DNA from: Dyadobacter sp. CY312
GTDB lineage: Bacteria > Bacteroidota > Bacteroidia > Cytophagales > Spirosomataceae
Assembly (NCBI RefSeq): GCF_021390535.1
Contig: NZ_JAJUXG010000007.1
Location: forward strand, 310,001 to 374,000
Length of the DNA: 64,000 nt
Direction: 5' to 3'
Shown: positions 26,805 to 34,235 of the stretch, one piece after another
Numbering within the stretch: position 1 is the first letter of the stretch
Layout of the letters: every line of letters starts with the position of its first letter
Program-made: the position numbers and the translations under genes
The notes under the pieces: generated by a model
The model's input: the letters and a program-made list of their open reading frames with translations, nothing else
Told to the model about the DNA's origin: nothing
The model's database searches: none

Positions 26805-26842
26805 GAACGAGGGATTCTGCTTTACAGCGGAATCCCTCGTTC
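26805..26842. terminator. Perfect 13-bp inverted repeat after the DUF4886 gene
   Basis: GAACGAGGGATTC at 26805-26817 pairs exactly with GAATCCCTCGTTC at 26830-26842. A long T run is missing on the plus side (TCATTTC follows), so termination strength is uncertain; it separates two convergent genes. Confidence 0.68.
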
Positions 26843-26880
26843 ATTTCAAATGTGTGTACTATATTTTGTGTGTCTAGCAA

Positions 26881-27339
26881 CTAGTTGCCCCTATTTTTCT
26901 TCTTTTTTGAAGCGTCTACTACTGCGCCGGTTCCTGCTCCTACGCCCGCACCGATAAGACTACCGATGATCGCACCTTCCGCACGATTTTTGTTTATAAT
27001 AGCACCAGTAACAGCACCTGTTCCGGCACCCACAACAGCGCCCTTAGCTGTGTGATTCCACTTTTTCTTTGCTGGTGCAGCGGAGGAAACCTGCTGTGTT
27101 GCGTTGTTGTTAGTTGCTACATTTTGTCTTTCTTTTTCCTCATTTTGAGCTTCTATTTCTGTCTCTTTTTGTGCCATTACGGCGTTCATTGAGTCAATTA
27201 CCACTTGTTTCGCAAGCACGGCCTTCATGGAATCAATGGTTGCCTGCTTGGATTTAAGTGCTTGTGATTCTTTGTTGGACTCACTGTTACAGCCAGTTAA
27301 AAGTAAGACTGCACATGTGATTGAAAATAACACTTTCAT
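26881..27339 (-). CDS. Glycine-zipper lipoprotein
   Basis: 152 residues. A lipoprotein signal with lipobox LLTGC at residues about 13-17 is followed by two related helical repeats (ATIDSMKAVLAKQ and VVIDSMNAVMAQK), a polar Asn/Gln part, and a glycine-zipper region with a-G-x-x-x-G spacing (GAVVGAGTGAVTGAI and GSLIGAGVGAGTGAV). Such zippers pair helices in membranes. It ends in a Lys-rich tail. It resembles YMGG-type lipoproteins of the outer membrane; role unknown. The repeats look like an internal duplication of about 14 residues. Confidence 0.8.
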   Translation of the reverse strand: MKVLFSITCAVLLLTGCNSESNKESQALKSKQATIDSMKAVLAKQVVIDSMNAVMAQKETEIEAQNEEKERQNVATNNNATQQVSSAAPAKKKWNHTAKGAVVGAGTGAVTGAIINKNRAEGAIIGSLIGAGVGAGTGAVVDASKKKKNRGN

Positions 27340-27469
27340 GATTGTAGGTTATGATGTTTACAATTTATGAGCTAAATCTATGCCACAGGATGAGAGGGGA
27401 CGATTCAGGTCTTTGTAATTGACGATTTAGCATTGAAATAATACCTTAGCATCGTCGGAAGGCATCATT

Positions 27470-27886
27470 CTATTGTCGGCTTGATTTCATTGCCTTCACA
27501 GTTTTTAAATTTTTGTCCAATCTGTATTTCTCATACGAGTCTGATCCGACGGGGTAAATAGCAATTTTTCCTTCTTCGTTGTTGTGGACACCCCAGCCAT
27601 ATCTTTTGGTTAATGGTGAAGCACGCATGCAGGCTTGTCCCTTGCTAAAAAAATCTTTTCTGGCTTCATCCAATTCCCTTTCAGTAAGATCTTTTCGTTC
27701 TGCAAAGACCTGAAACAGCACATCGTCAGAGGTGTACTTATATGGATTCTTGCTGATCATCTCAAACTGCATATTCGCCACCGTTTTGCTGTCTCCTTTC
27801 ACCGGCGGAACCTGCCCTTCTGTTACAGGGCTATCGTTAGCAACTTCTATGAAGGTGTTCTCGTAGTTGGTTGTATGTGTTTTCAT
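27470..27886 (-). CDS. DUF6157 family protein
   Basis: 138-residue soluble protein without signal. It begins with THTTNYENTFIEVANDSP and has a conserved central KGQACMRASPLTKRYGWGVH stretch, which I recognise as DUF6157, a family with unknown function found widely in soil bacteria. The Cys in ACMRASP is the only obvious reactive residue. It lies 77 bp from the HxlR regulator on the same strand and could be its co-transcribed partner, as stress-type regulators often sit beside such small enzymes. No more can be said from sequence. Confidence 0.78.
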   Translation of the reverse strand: MKTHTTNYENTFIEVANDSPVTEGQVPPVKGDSKTVANMQFEMISKNPYKYTSDDVLFQVFAERKDLTERELDEARKDFFSKGQACMRASPLTKRYGWGVHNNEEGKIAIYPVGSDSYEKYRLDKNLKTVKAMKSSRQ

Positions 27887-27963
27887 TGCCTTCTCGTTTT
27901 TCTTTCCAATTTAAAACATGCCGGTGACAACCTGATGTCAGCAGAAAATTAATCCCCAAAAAA

Positions 27964-28347
27964 TTACGGTGTAACAGGTGTGTAGATAATCCCGCTCCTC
28001 TCCATGTCCCTGAAAGCCCAGTCTGCCATGGCGTTAATAACAGTTTCTATTTCACGACCACCTTCAGTAAGTGAGTAAGTTACAAATGGCGGCACCACCG
28101 GTCTCGCTTCTCTGATCACCAGGTTGTCTGTTTCCAGTTGCTTCAAATGTTGGATCAGCATTTTTTCGCTAATGTGCGGCATCGCCTTCTTTATTTCACT
28201 GTAACGTTTGTTCCCCGACAGCAGGTGATACAGAATAATGGGTTTCCAGTGACCGCCGATCTTATTCATTATATACGTGACCGGGCAGGATTGCAGTGCG
28301 ATCTGTTTATTGGCATTGTAAGTTGAGGCTTCTTTAATTTTTGTCAT
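27964..28347 (-). CDS. HxlR family transcriptional regulator
   Basis: 127-residue winged-helix regulator. The hallmarks are CPVTYIMNKIGGHWKP at 20-35, with the single conserved Cys of the HxlR class, and the recognition region ISEKMLIQHLKQLETDNLVIRE. Many HxlR proteins sense reactive aldehydes or quinones through that Cys and control a divergent oxidoreductase gene; here exactly such a gene (28426-29307) is divergent, with an inverted repeat and overlapping -7 boxes between them. It likely represses that gene and itself; the inducer is unknown. Confidence 0.93.
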   Translation of the reverse strand: MTKIKEASTYNANKQIALQSCPVTYIMNKIGGHWKPIILYHLLSGNKRYSEIKKAMPHISEKMLIQHLKQLETDNLVIREARPVVPPFVTYSLTEGGREIETVINAMADWAFRDMERSGIIYTPVTP

Positions 28348-28349
28348 GA

Positions 28350-28387
28350 TACATACTTTGGGGTAAGTACTTGTCTAAAAGTATGTA
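28350..28387. promoter_or_regulatory. Inverted repeat, candidate HxlR operator
   Basis: TACATACTT at 28350-28358 and AAGTATGTA at 28379-28387 form a perfect 9-bp inverted repeat with a 20-bp spacer that holds a further small palindrome AAGTACTT at 28365-28372. It lies between the divergent HxlR and NmrA-like genes and covers the -33 position of the plus-strand promoter, so a bound dimer pair would block it. Confidence 0.6.
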
Positions 28388-28401
28388 CAAAGGTAGCTTT
28401 G
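28371..28401 (+). promoter_or_regulatory. Promoter of the NmrA-like gene
   Basis: TTG at 28371-28373 and TAGCTTTG at 28394-28401 with 20 bp between, close to the Bacteroidota consensus. Transcription would begin near 28407 and reach the ATG at 28426 after a short leader. The -7 box abuts the opposite one. Confidence 0.6.
28388..28395 (-). promoter_or_regulatory. -7 box for the HxlR gene
   Basis: Minus strand TACCTTTG, a full TAnnTTTG match, 40 bp before the HxlR ATG at 28347. Its first two bases are shared with the plus-strand -7 box. Confidence 0.55.
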
Positions 28402-28425
28402 CAAATCAATAAATCAATTTTAATT

Positions 28426-29307
28426 ATGAAATATATCATCACAGGATCCCTTGGGAATATCAGTTTGCCAGTTACAAAAAATTTAGTAGCAGCTGGACAT
28501 GAAGTAGTTGTCATAAGTAGTAATACCTCTAAAAAGGCCGACATCGAAAATTTTGGTGCAACGGCTGCAATAGGTTCTTTATCAGATCTTCCATTCGTTA
28601 AAAGTGTTTTCAATGATGCTGATGTCGTATATCTGATGATCCCTTCGGATTTTACCGTTGTTGATTTTCCGAAATTGCAACGTGAAATTGCCGATAACTA
28701 CATCCAGGCTTTGGAGGGCAGCGCTGTAAAAAATGTAGTCGTGCTAAGCAGTATAGGCGCACATCTTCGAAAAGATTCCGGACCTATCGACGGACTTGGA
28801 TATCTGGAGGAGAAATTACTCGGCGTTTCGGGTATCAACACGGTTTTTTTGAGGCCTTCCTACTTTTTCAATAACCTATACAGTCAGTCTGGTCTGATCA
28901 GAAATGCAGGAATTGCCGGAAGTAATTTTGGCAATACAGATGAAAAATTGGTGCTTGTACAAACGGACCATATTGCTGCTGAGGCAACCAGGCAATTACT
29001 GGATACAGATTTTACCGGCAACCGAATAGTATACATTGCAAACGATGAAAGGCATCCGAACGAAATCGCGGAAGTGCTAAGCGCGTCAATCGATAAGCCG
29101 GGTACTCCATGGGTGACATTTACTGACGAGCAGGCTTTCGAGGGAATGCTAGGTGCGGGTTTGAATGAAGGCTTCGCCAATTTATATGTAGCGATGGGAA
29201 AAGCCATTCGTGAAGGAAGATTGCAGGAGCACTACTGGCAGAACAAACCGGCAGAGCTGGGAACCTTTAAACTGGAAGATTTTGCAAAGGATTTTGCCAA
29301 AGCATAA
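28426..29307 (+). CDS. NmrA/NAD(P)H-binding oxidoreductase-like protein
   Basis: About 293 residues from the ATG at 28426. An atypical short-chain dehydrogenase with a Rossmann start KYIITGSLGNISLPVTKNL, strand-loop ISSNTSKKADI in place of the usual NADP-binding Arg loop, and VVLSSIGAH near residue 105. The active-site Tyr-x-x-x-Lys is not at its usual place, which is normal for NmrA-like sensors and quinone-reductase-like members (QOR2/YtfG type). A quinone or aldehyde reductase role fits the divergent HxlR regulator. An upstream TTG could add nine residues, but ATG fits the fold start best. Confidence 0.87.
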   Translation: MKYIITGSLGNISLPVTKNLVAAGHEVVVISSNTSKKADIENFGATAAIGSLSDLPFVKSVFNDADVVYLMIPSDFTVVDFPKLQREIADNYIQALEGSAVKNVVVLSSIGAHLRKDSGPIDGLGYLEEKLLGVSGINTVFLRPSYFFNNLYSQSGLIRNAGIAGSNFGNTDEKLVLVQTDHIAAEATRQLLDTDFTGNRIVYIANDERHPNEIAEVLSASIDKPGTPWVTFTDEQAFEGMLGAGLNEGFANLYVAMGKAIREGRLQEHYWQNKPAELGTFKLEDFAKDFAKA

Positions 29308-29311
29308 TTTC

Positions 29312-29347
29312 AATTGGCTGGTTATTCATCAGAATAATCAGCCAATT
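29312..29347. terminator. Convergent hairpin between NmrA-like gene and ywbE
   Basis: AATTGGCTGGTTATTC at 29312-29327 pairs with GAATAATCAGCCAATT at 29332-29347, 16 pairs with one G-T wobble, around a 4-nt loop. It overlaps the stop of the YwbE gene. No long T run follows, so function as a terminator is likely but not certain. Confidence 0.6.
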
Positions 29348-29532
29348 TCCTGTACGCGACCCACTTCGCCCGTGGCAAGCCTCACCTTTATGCCTCTGGA
29401 ATGAACCGCGGCACTCGTTAAAATGTCCTTCACAATTCCCCGTGTAATTTTGCCCGTCCGCTGGTCTTGTTTTTGAACGATGGCTACCGACAATCCCGAC
29501 CAAATATTTCTTCTTTCTGTACCTGCTGCCAT
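29338..29532 (-). CDS. YwbE family protein
   Basis: A 64-residue protein that matches the small YwbE family almost along its whole length: VAIVQKQDQRTGKITRG and GIVKDILTSAAVHSRGIKV, ending GEVGRVQEIG. The family is short, basic and conserved from Bacillus to Bacteroidota; its function is not known to me, and the fold is probably a small beta barrel. The gene lies 24 bp behind the FUSC gene on the same strand, so the two probably share a transcript. Confidence 0.9.
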   Translation of the reverse strand: MAAGTERRNIWSGLSVAIVQKQDQRTGKITRGIVKDILTSAAVHSRGIKVRLATGEVGRVQEIG

Positions 29533-29556
29533 TTGTGTTCTTCTGTTTAAATCCCG

Positions 29557-31794
29557 CTAAGCTTTTGCGGGCACTACTTTTTGCAATATTTTAATTTCAT
29601 CAATGGTAATGGTGCTGATCAGCTCAAACAATCCGTTGATCGTTTTCAGTTCCGAGAGTTTTTTTCTGGCTGGCGATTGAGCCGAAAGTTCAATACCGAT
29701 TTCTTTAATTTCCTTTTTACGTTTTACCAGTAGTTCTACCAATTTCTGATTTTGTGGTAGTGATTCCCGTACTATTTCAAGATTGCCATGAAGCGTGCCG
29801 TCGATCACGTCATTAGCTGCCTGAAACTGTCTGTCTATCTGCCTGATCATCAATTCATATTCGGTTGCATAATCCGTGTTCGAACTGATCTGCGCGTAGG
29901 TCGACAGTGAAGCAATGTAGGAGGTGAGCATGTGGCTGGTAGCAACAAACTGGTGATATTCTTCAATTTTAAGCTGGCGTCTTTTGGGCTCAGAAAGCAT
30001 TTTTTGGAAATTGTCAGAAAGGTTGGCCAGAGCAATAATGGCATCTTTTCGGTTAACTTTCATCTCGCTGACCTCAAATGGTTTTCCGGCAAATTTTGCG
30101 GCAACGACATCAAAATATTTCCTGTTGGCTGCAAGAGCTTCTTTGATATACTGATTGATCTGAGAGTGTTCCCAAACGGGCAATACATAAGAAGAAACGA
30201 AATAGGCAATTACGGAGCCAATAACGGTATCAATCACCCGATCCTGCAATACATCCGTAATATGAGCCGGATTCAAAAAGTTAAACCAGAGCAACACATA
30301 AAGTGTGATACTTACGGATGCTACGAAATAATTGATTTTCAGGAAAGTATAGGCCAGTATCATGGAGAGCATCAGGAATACGAAATGCACTGTTCCATCC
30401 TTGATAAAATAGAGTATCAAAAAGCCAGAAACTGCTCCCACAAGCGTACCCGCAATCCTGTACAAATTTCTTTGTTTGGTAATGCTGAATGCCGGTTTCA
30501 TGATCGTCACAATGGTGAGCAATATCCAGTAACCATGGCCAAAATCAAAGAAAAGAGATGCCGTGTAACCAATTAGTAAACCAAGCGTAACCCGCAAAGC
30601 ATGTCTGAAATGGCTGGATTTCAGTGAAAGGTTGTCAACCAACGTGTGCAGTTCGTATTCCTGTTTCGGAACAAAATTATCTATTCCAATATCGAGTTTG
30701 TATTCTTTGCTTAACGAAGCATCGTAAGTAGTGGCGCGATGCAGTTTTTTGATGCGCTCCGTAATATCCTGCAAACTATTCAGGATCTGACGCAGCATAA
30801 TATAGTCCTCCATATTCTCATGCGTCATTTTATCCTGACGAATCCTTTCAAAAGCCGACTGACATTTGTTGAATGCCTCGTCCAGATCTCTTTTAGGATG
30901 TGAAGGGAAACCGCTTTGTACAGCCAAACCTATCTGCTGAATTTCCGCAGCCAGCCAGGTAATGTATGTGCCAAACAGACGCAATACTTTGGTATCATCA
31001 AAAGCCCGGTGCAGGTTTTGGTAGTTTTGCTGGGAGTTGAGAATTCTTTCAAACAAATCGATACTGTCGAGAAACATCAGCATCAGCATCCGGCTTTTGT
31101 TGGTCGACTCCGTTACAAATTCTCGTGTTTTAAATATGATCTCACGAAGCGTTTCATGGTTCTCGCGCAGCTGTACCTGCTGGTGGATCATCTGGTTAAA
31201 CAGCTCGTCATAATCCGGTTTGGCAAAATAGTAGCCCGCTTTAACCGACAGCAGTTTTCCCAGCTCGACAAAGTTTTCCCCCAAAAGCTGCTGTATGAGC
31301 AGGTATGGCCGAAGCGTTTGGATAATAAGAAAAAGCAGAACGTACCACACGCCACCCGCTGAAAAAATAAGTGCGTTTCGGAGTACCGCATCGCCGCTAA
31401 GATGATCGTCAATATTGAACACAAACACAAGCAGGGAAATTAATCCGATGCTGTTTGCCCGGTTGCCATACACACCTATCAGCGAAAAAAATAGTCCGAA
31501 AATGATGATCTCCGCAAAGACAATAAAATGAATGTGTCTCAAAAAGCCGGTGATACACGCAACCAGAAAGCAGGTGAGAATGGCAATCAGCAAAGCATTT
31601 CGCCTCCTGTGGAATGGTCCGGGATTATCGGTGGCGCCAATAAGCAACGTACCCAGCGGAAAAGCAATCATTTCGCTCAGTATTCCAAAATGATGGAAAA
31701 TCAAACTGGGAATAACCGCGCCAAATGTTAACCTGACACCAGTTGAAAGGTAATGGCTTGAAAGGAATTTTTTAAACTCGTCCAGGTAATTCAT
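29557..31794 (-). CDS. FUSC family inner-membrane protein (YccS/YhfK-like)
   Basis: 745 residues with the layout of the fusaric-acid-resistance family: a first block of six helices (about 15-165), a long cytoplasmic helical part (about 175-385), a second six-helix block (about 395-530) with LRVTLGLLIGYTASLFFDFGHGYWI, then a helical C-terminal domain. The second block is the FUSC_2 repeat. Members are putative efflux carriers for aromatic acids or are linked to envelope stress; no MFP or outer-membrane partner is close, so this is the YccS-type single-protein form. Substrate unknown. Confidence 0.87.
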   Translation of the reverse strand: MNYLDEFKKFLSSHYLSTGVRLTFGAVIPSLIFHHFGILSEMIAFPLGTLLIGATDNPGPFHRRRNALLIAILTCFLVACITGFLRHIHFIVFAEIIIFGLFFSLIGVYGNRANSIGLISLLVFVFNIDDHLSGDAVLRNALIFSAGGVWYVLLFLIIQTLRPYLLIQQLLGENFVELGKLLSVKAGYYFAKPDYDELFNQMIHQQVQLRENHETLREIIFKTREFVTESTNKSRMLMLMFLDSIDLFERILNSQQNYQNLHRAFDDTKVLRLFGTYITWLAAEIQQIGLAVQSGFPSHPKRDLDEAFNKCQSAFERIRQDKMTHENMEDYIMLRQILNSLQDITERIKKLHRATTYDASLSKEYKLDIGIDNFVPKQEYELHTLVDNLSLKSSHFRHALRVTLGLLIGYTASLFFDFGHGYWILLTIVTIMKPAFSITKQRNLYRIAGTLVGAVSGFLILYFIKDGTVHFVFLMLSMILAYTFLKINYFVASVSITLYVLLWFNFLNPAHITDVLQDRVIDTVIGSVIAYFVSSYVLPVWEHSQINQYIKEALAANRKYFDVVAAKFAGKPFEVSEMKVNRKDAIIALANLSDNFQKMLSEPKRRQLKIEEYHQFVATSHMLTSYIASLSTYAQISSNTDYATEYELMIRQIDRQFQAANDVIDGTLHGNLEIVRESLPQNQKLVELLVKRKKEIKEIGIELSAQSPARKKLSELKTINGLFELISTITIDEIKILQKVVPAKA

Positions 31795-31944
31795 AGAAGC
31801 GTGCTGATAGCTTTCGCAATACTACCAATATAAATTTTCAAGTGACAAAAAATTCATACCTAAATCGATATTAATTCATTCTATTGTCAGCAAGTGCTCG
31901 AAAAATGAGCTGAGTGTGTGAAATTTAATTTATTTGTACCATTA

Positions 31945-32063
31945 ACTTATAAATAAAGAACCATAATTTTCTGGTACGGGTTCTTTTTAAAGTGTTTCAG
32001 AATATAATTATTTTAAGTTTGTGAAAATTACTTCTGAAAACGATGATTTCGGGCAGGTCGGCT
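31945..32063 (-). ncRNA. Candidate small RNA or long leader of FUSC
   Basis: Bounded by the minus-strand -7 box at 32070-32077 and the hairpin at 31955-31986, giving a possible transcript of about 115 nt. If the hairpin is passed, the same transcript is a 270-nt leader for the FUSC gene with an attenuator. I see no known RNA family in it. Confidence 0.3.
31955..31986. terminator. Orphan terminator-like hairpin
   Basis: AAAGAACC at 31955-31962 pairs with GGTTCTTT at 31979-31986, with T residues after the stem on both strands. It lies between divergent genes, where no terminator is needed for either of them. Confidence 0.5.
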
Positions 32064-32069
32064 CGTCCG

Positions 32070-32077
32070 CAAAGATA
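32070..32077 (-). promoter_or_regulatory. -7 box on the minus strand
   Basis: TATCTTTG, a full TAnnTTTG match. A CTTT(A) lies 18 bp upstream, near the place of the -33 TTTG. It can drive the FUSC gene or a small RNA. Confidence 0.5.
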
Positions 32078-32169
32078 CAGGTTGCTTTTTCTTTTAAAGC
32101 GAAATTACAGTTCAGGAGAAATGTTTCCATGTCGGTGATTGAACCTAACCTCAATTAATCCTTTTTTCT

Positions 32170-33435
32170 ATGAATAACAGATCATATCAGTACAAAAAAG
32201 CGGAACGCGTGGGTGCGGTATTACTCGCAGCTGCTTTTACAGGGGTATTGTCGGCACTGGTTGCAGACACACTCAAAGTGATGACCGAACATTATGAAGA
32301 ACAGTTTTTCCACCAGCTTCATGAGAACAAGTATCTGATATTCCTTCTGCCGCTGATCGGGCTGTCTACCATTCATATTCTGCGTAAATATCTTTTTAGA
32401 AATAAGGCTAATAAAGGTATTAAAGAGGTGCTCGACACCATCAATAAAAATGATTCTACTTTACCGGCATATAAGATTCCGTCGCACTATTTCAACGGAT
32501 TTCTGACCGTTATTTTTGGTGGCTCCACCGGTATCGAGGTTTCAACCGTCGTTGCAACGGCCTCTATTGGCGCTTTATCCAGCCGTAAGGTCAGCTTTCT
32601 CAAAAAGTACCGCACAGACCTTGTTTGTTCAGGCCTTGCTGCCGGCGTTACAGCACTCTTCAATGCACCGATTGCGGGTTTTTTGTTTGCCTTCGAAGTG
32701 TTTACCAGGAGAAAAAGTAAGCTTCATACCGCAAGTGTGATAACCGCCATTCTTTCGTCGTATTTATTGACGAAGTTCTTTTTCTTCAAACAAATATTTC
32801 ATTTCAACGTAGCCGGTTGGCAGCAGCATGCTTTGCCTTATTTTGTATTGTTGGGCGTTTTGGCCGGCTGTTATTCGGTATATCTTACCCGGAGTGTGAT
32901 TGTTTTCAAGCAGTATTTTGGTGCTATTCCAAAAAGTTATTTTAAAATTCTTCTCGGCTCTTTCATAATTTCTTCACTCATTTTCTTTTATCCGAGCTTA
33001 TACGGTGAAGGTTATAGCGGGATAAAAGATCTGATGAAACTCACGCCTCAGTCTGCCATGGTGGTCATGTTTTCGCTGGTGATGGTTCTGGCGTTGAAAC
33101 CACTTATTACGTCCGTTACTTTGGGAGCAGGCGGAGACGGAGGGGTATTTGCTCCAAGTCTGTTTATGGGCGCATTTCTCGGTTTGATCGTATGTACCAT
33201 ACTCAATCACTTCTTTCATCTGAACCTTGTTCCGGTCAATTTTATGCTGATAGGAATGGCGGCTGTATTAAGCGGAAGTATCCATGCGCCGTTTACCTCC
33301 ATTTTCCTGGTATGCGCTGTCGCCGACAATTATGTTCTTTTTGTGCCAATTGTAATTGCCTGCCTTATCGCGAAGTTCGTTGCACATTTTATTTTCCCCC
33401 ACACTGTGTACACTTATAAAGTAGCGCATAAATAA
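32170..33435 (+). CDS. ClC family chloride channel/transporter, atypical gate
   Basis: 421 residues, with about ten to eleven membrane helices and the family motif GGVFAPSLFMGAFLG in the second half (the G-x-F-x-P selectivity element). The first two ion-pathway motifs are changed: the usual GSGIP reads NKGIKEV at 81-87, and the usual G-R/K-E-G-P, which holds the gating Glu, reads GSTGIEV, placing Thr120 where the Glu should be. In known ClC exchangers loss of that Glu uncouples proton transport, so this protein is more likely a passive anion channel, or it uses Glu123 instead. There are no CBS domains at the C-terminus. Divergent from the FUSC gene. Confidence 0.88.
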   Translation: MNNRSYQYKKAERVGAVLLAAAFTGVLSALVADTLKVMTEHYEEQFFHQLHENKYLIFLLPLIGLSTIHILRKYLFRNKANKGIKEVLDTINKNDSTLPAYKIPSHYFNGFLTVIFGGSTGIEVSTVVATASIGALSSRKVSFLKKYRTDLVCSGLAAGVTALFNAPIAGFLFAFEVFTRRKSKLHTASVITAILSSYLLTKFFFFKQIFHFNVAGWQQHALPYFVLLGVLAGCYSVYLTRSVIVFKQYFGAIPKSYFKILLGSFIISSLIFFYPSLYGEGYSGIKDLMKLTPQSAMVVMFSLVMVLALKPLITSVTLGAGGDGGVFAPSLFMGAFLGLIVCTILNHFFHLNLVPVNFMLIGMAAVLSGSIHAPFTSIFLVCAVADNYVLFVPIVIACLIAKFVAHFIFPHTVYTYKVAHK

Positions 33436-33535
33436 CCGCAGTGGGGTTGATCTATACAGTTTTTGTGTAAATTGGTTTTCGGGAAGGGTTGAGCAGTTTT
33501 AGCTAAACTCTCTATTTTTAAAAAATTGCTTCGTT

Positions 33536-34090
33536 ATGCTCGATTGTACCTTTAATCCATTTCCGCTTCTGGAAACAGAGCGATTGCAACTGCACGCGCT
33601 TACGCTGGAAAATGCAGGTGATATGTTCTTGCTAAGGGGTAACCATCTGGCGATGAAATTCATTGGAAAGCCGGTTCTGAAATCCGTGAGAGAAGCGGGG
33701 CAACTTATAACGGGGTATCAGGATCACATTAAATCGGGTGACGGAATTACGTGGGGTATTACGCTGAAAAGTGAAAATGTAGGTCTGATAGGTTCAATCG
33801 GCTTTCACAGGCTGGAAAAGCAAAACTATCGCGCTGAAATTGGTTATATGCTGCATCCCGACCAATGGAAAAAGGGTTACATGAATGAGGCAATTGCAAA
33901 GGTCCTGGAATATGGGTTCAATGACATGGGGTTACATAGTGTTGAGGCTCGGATCAATCCTGAAAACCAGAACTCTGCTCAAATTCTGCTGAAAAACGGG
34001 TTTGTCAGAGAGGGGTATTTTAAACAGGCGTTTTGTTTCGAGAGCACATTTTATGATTCGGAGGTATATTCGTTAGTCAATATTCTTTGA
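33536..34090 (+). CDS. GNAT acetyltransferase, RimJ/RimL type
   Basis: 184-residue GNAT protein of the ribosomal-protein-alanine acetyltransferase branch: LETERLQLHALTLENAGDMF at the start, acetyl-CoA motif YMLHPDQWKKGYMNEAI, then the typical GLHSVEARINPENQNSAQIL and a final LLKNGFVREG strand. It likely acetylates the N-terminus of a protein or a small amine; the general RimJ-like group is too varied to pick a target. It follows the ClC gene by 100 bp with no shared function evident. Confidence 0.88.
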   Translation: MLDCTFNPFPLLETERLQLHALTLENAGDMFLLRGNHLAMKFIGKPVLKSVREAGQLITGYQDHIKSGDGITWGITLKSENVGLIGSIGFHRLEKQNYRAEIGYMLHPDQWKKGYMNEAIAKVLEYGFNDMGLHSVEARINPENQNSAQILLKNGFVREGYFKQAFCFESTFYDSEVYSLVNIL

Positions 34091-34235
34091 TTTTTAATAA
34101 TATGATAATCAGTGCTTTGTGCTGATTGTTTTATAGGATTAGTCCATTTGCGGAGGTAGCCGGATTTTGGTTAATCTGAGGAATATGGTTAAGTTGCGAC
34201 TCTGTTTAAGCACCATAATTATTAATTTCAGTACT

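Larger units (their letters stand above)
31795..32169. other. Intergenic region between FUSC and ClC genes with a candidate small RNA
   Basis: 375 bp between two divergent genes. It has a TATCTTTG -7 box on the minus strand (32070-32077) and, about 85 bp behind it, an orphan hairpin at 31955-31986. No long open frame lies here. The left 150 bp show no structure. Confidence 0.5.

Noticed and set aside
29932..30576. 214-codon plus-strand open frame inside the FUSC gene
   Set aside because: Antisense to a clearly conserved membrane protein; composition follows the complementary codons of the FUSC helices.
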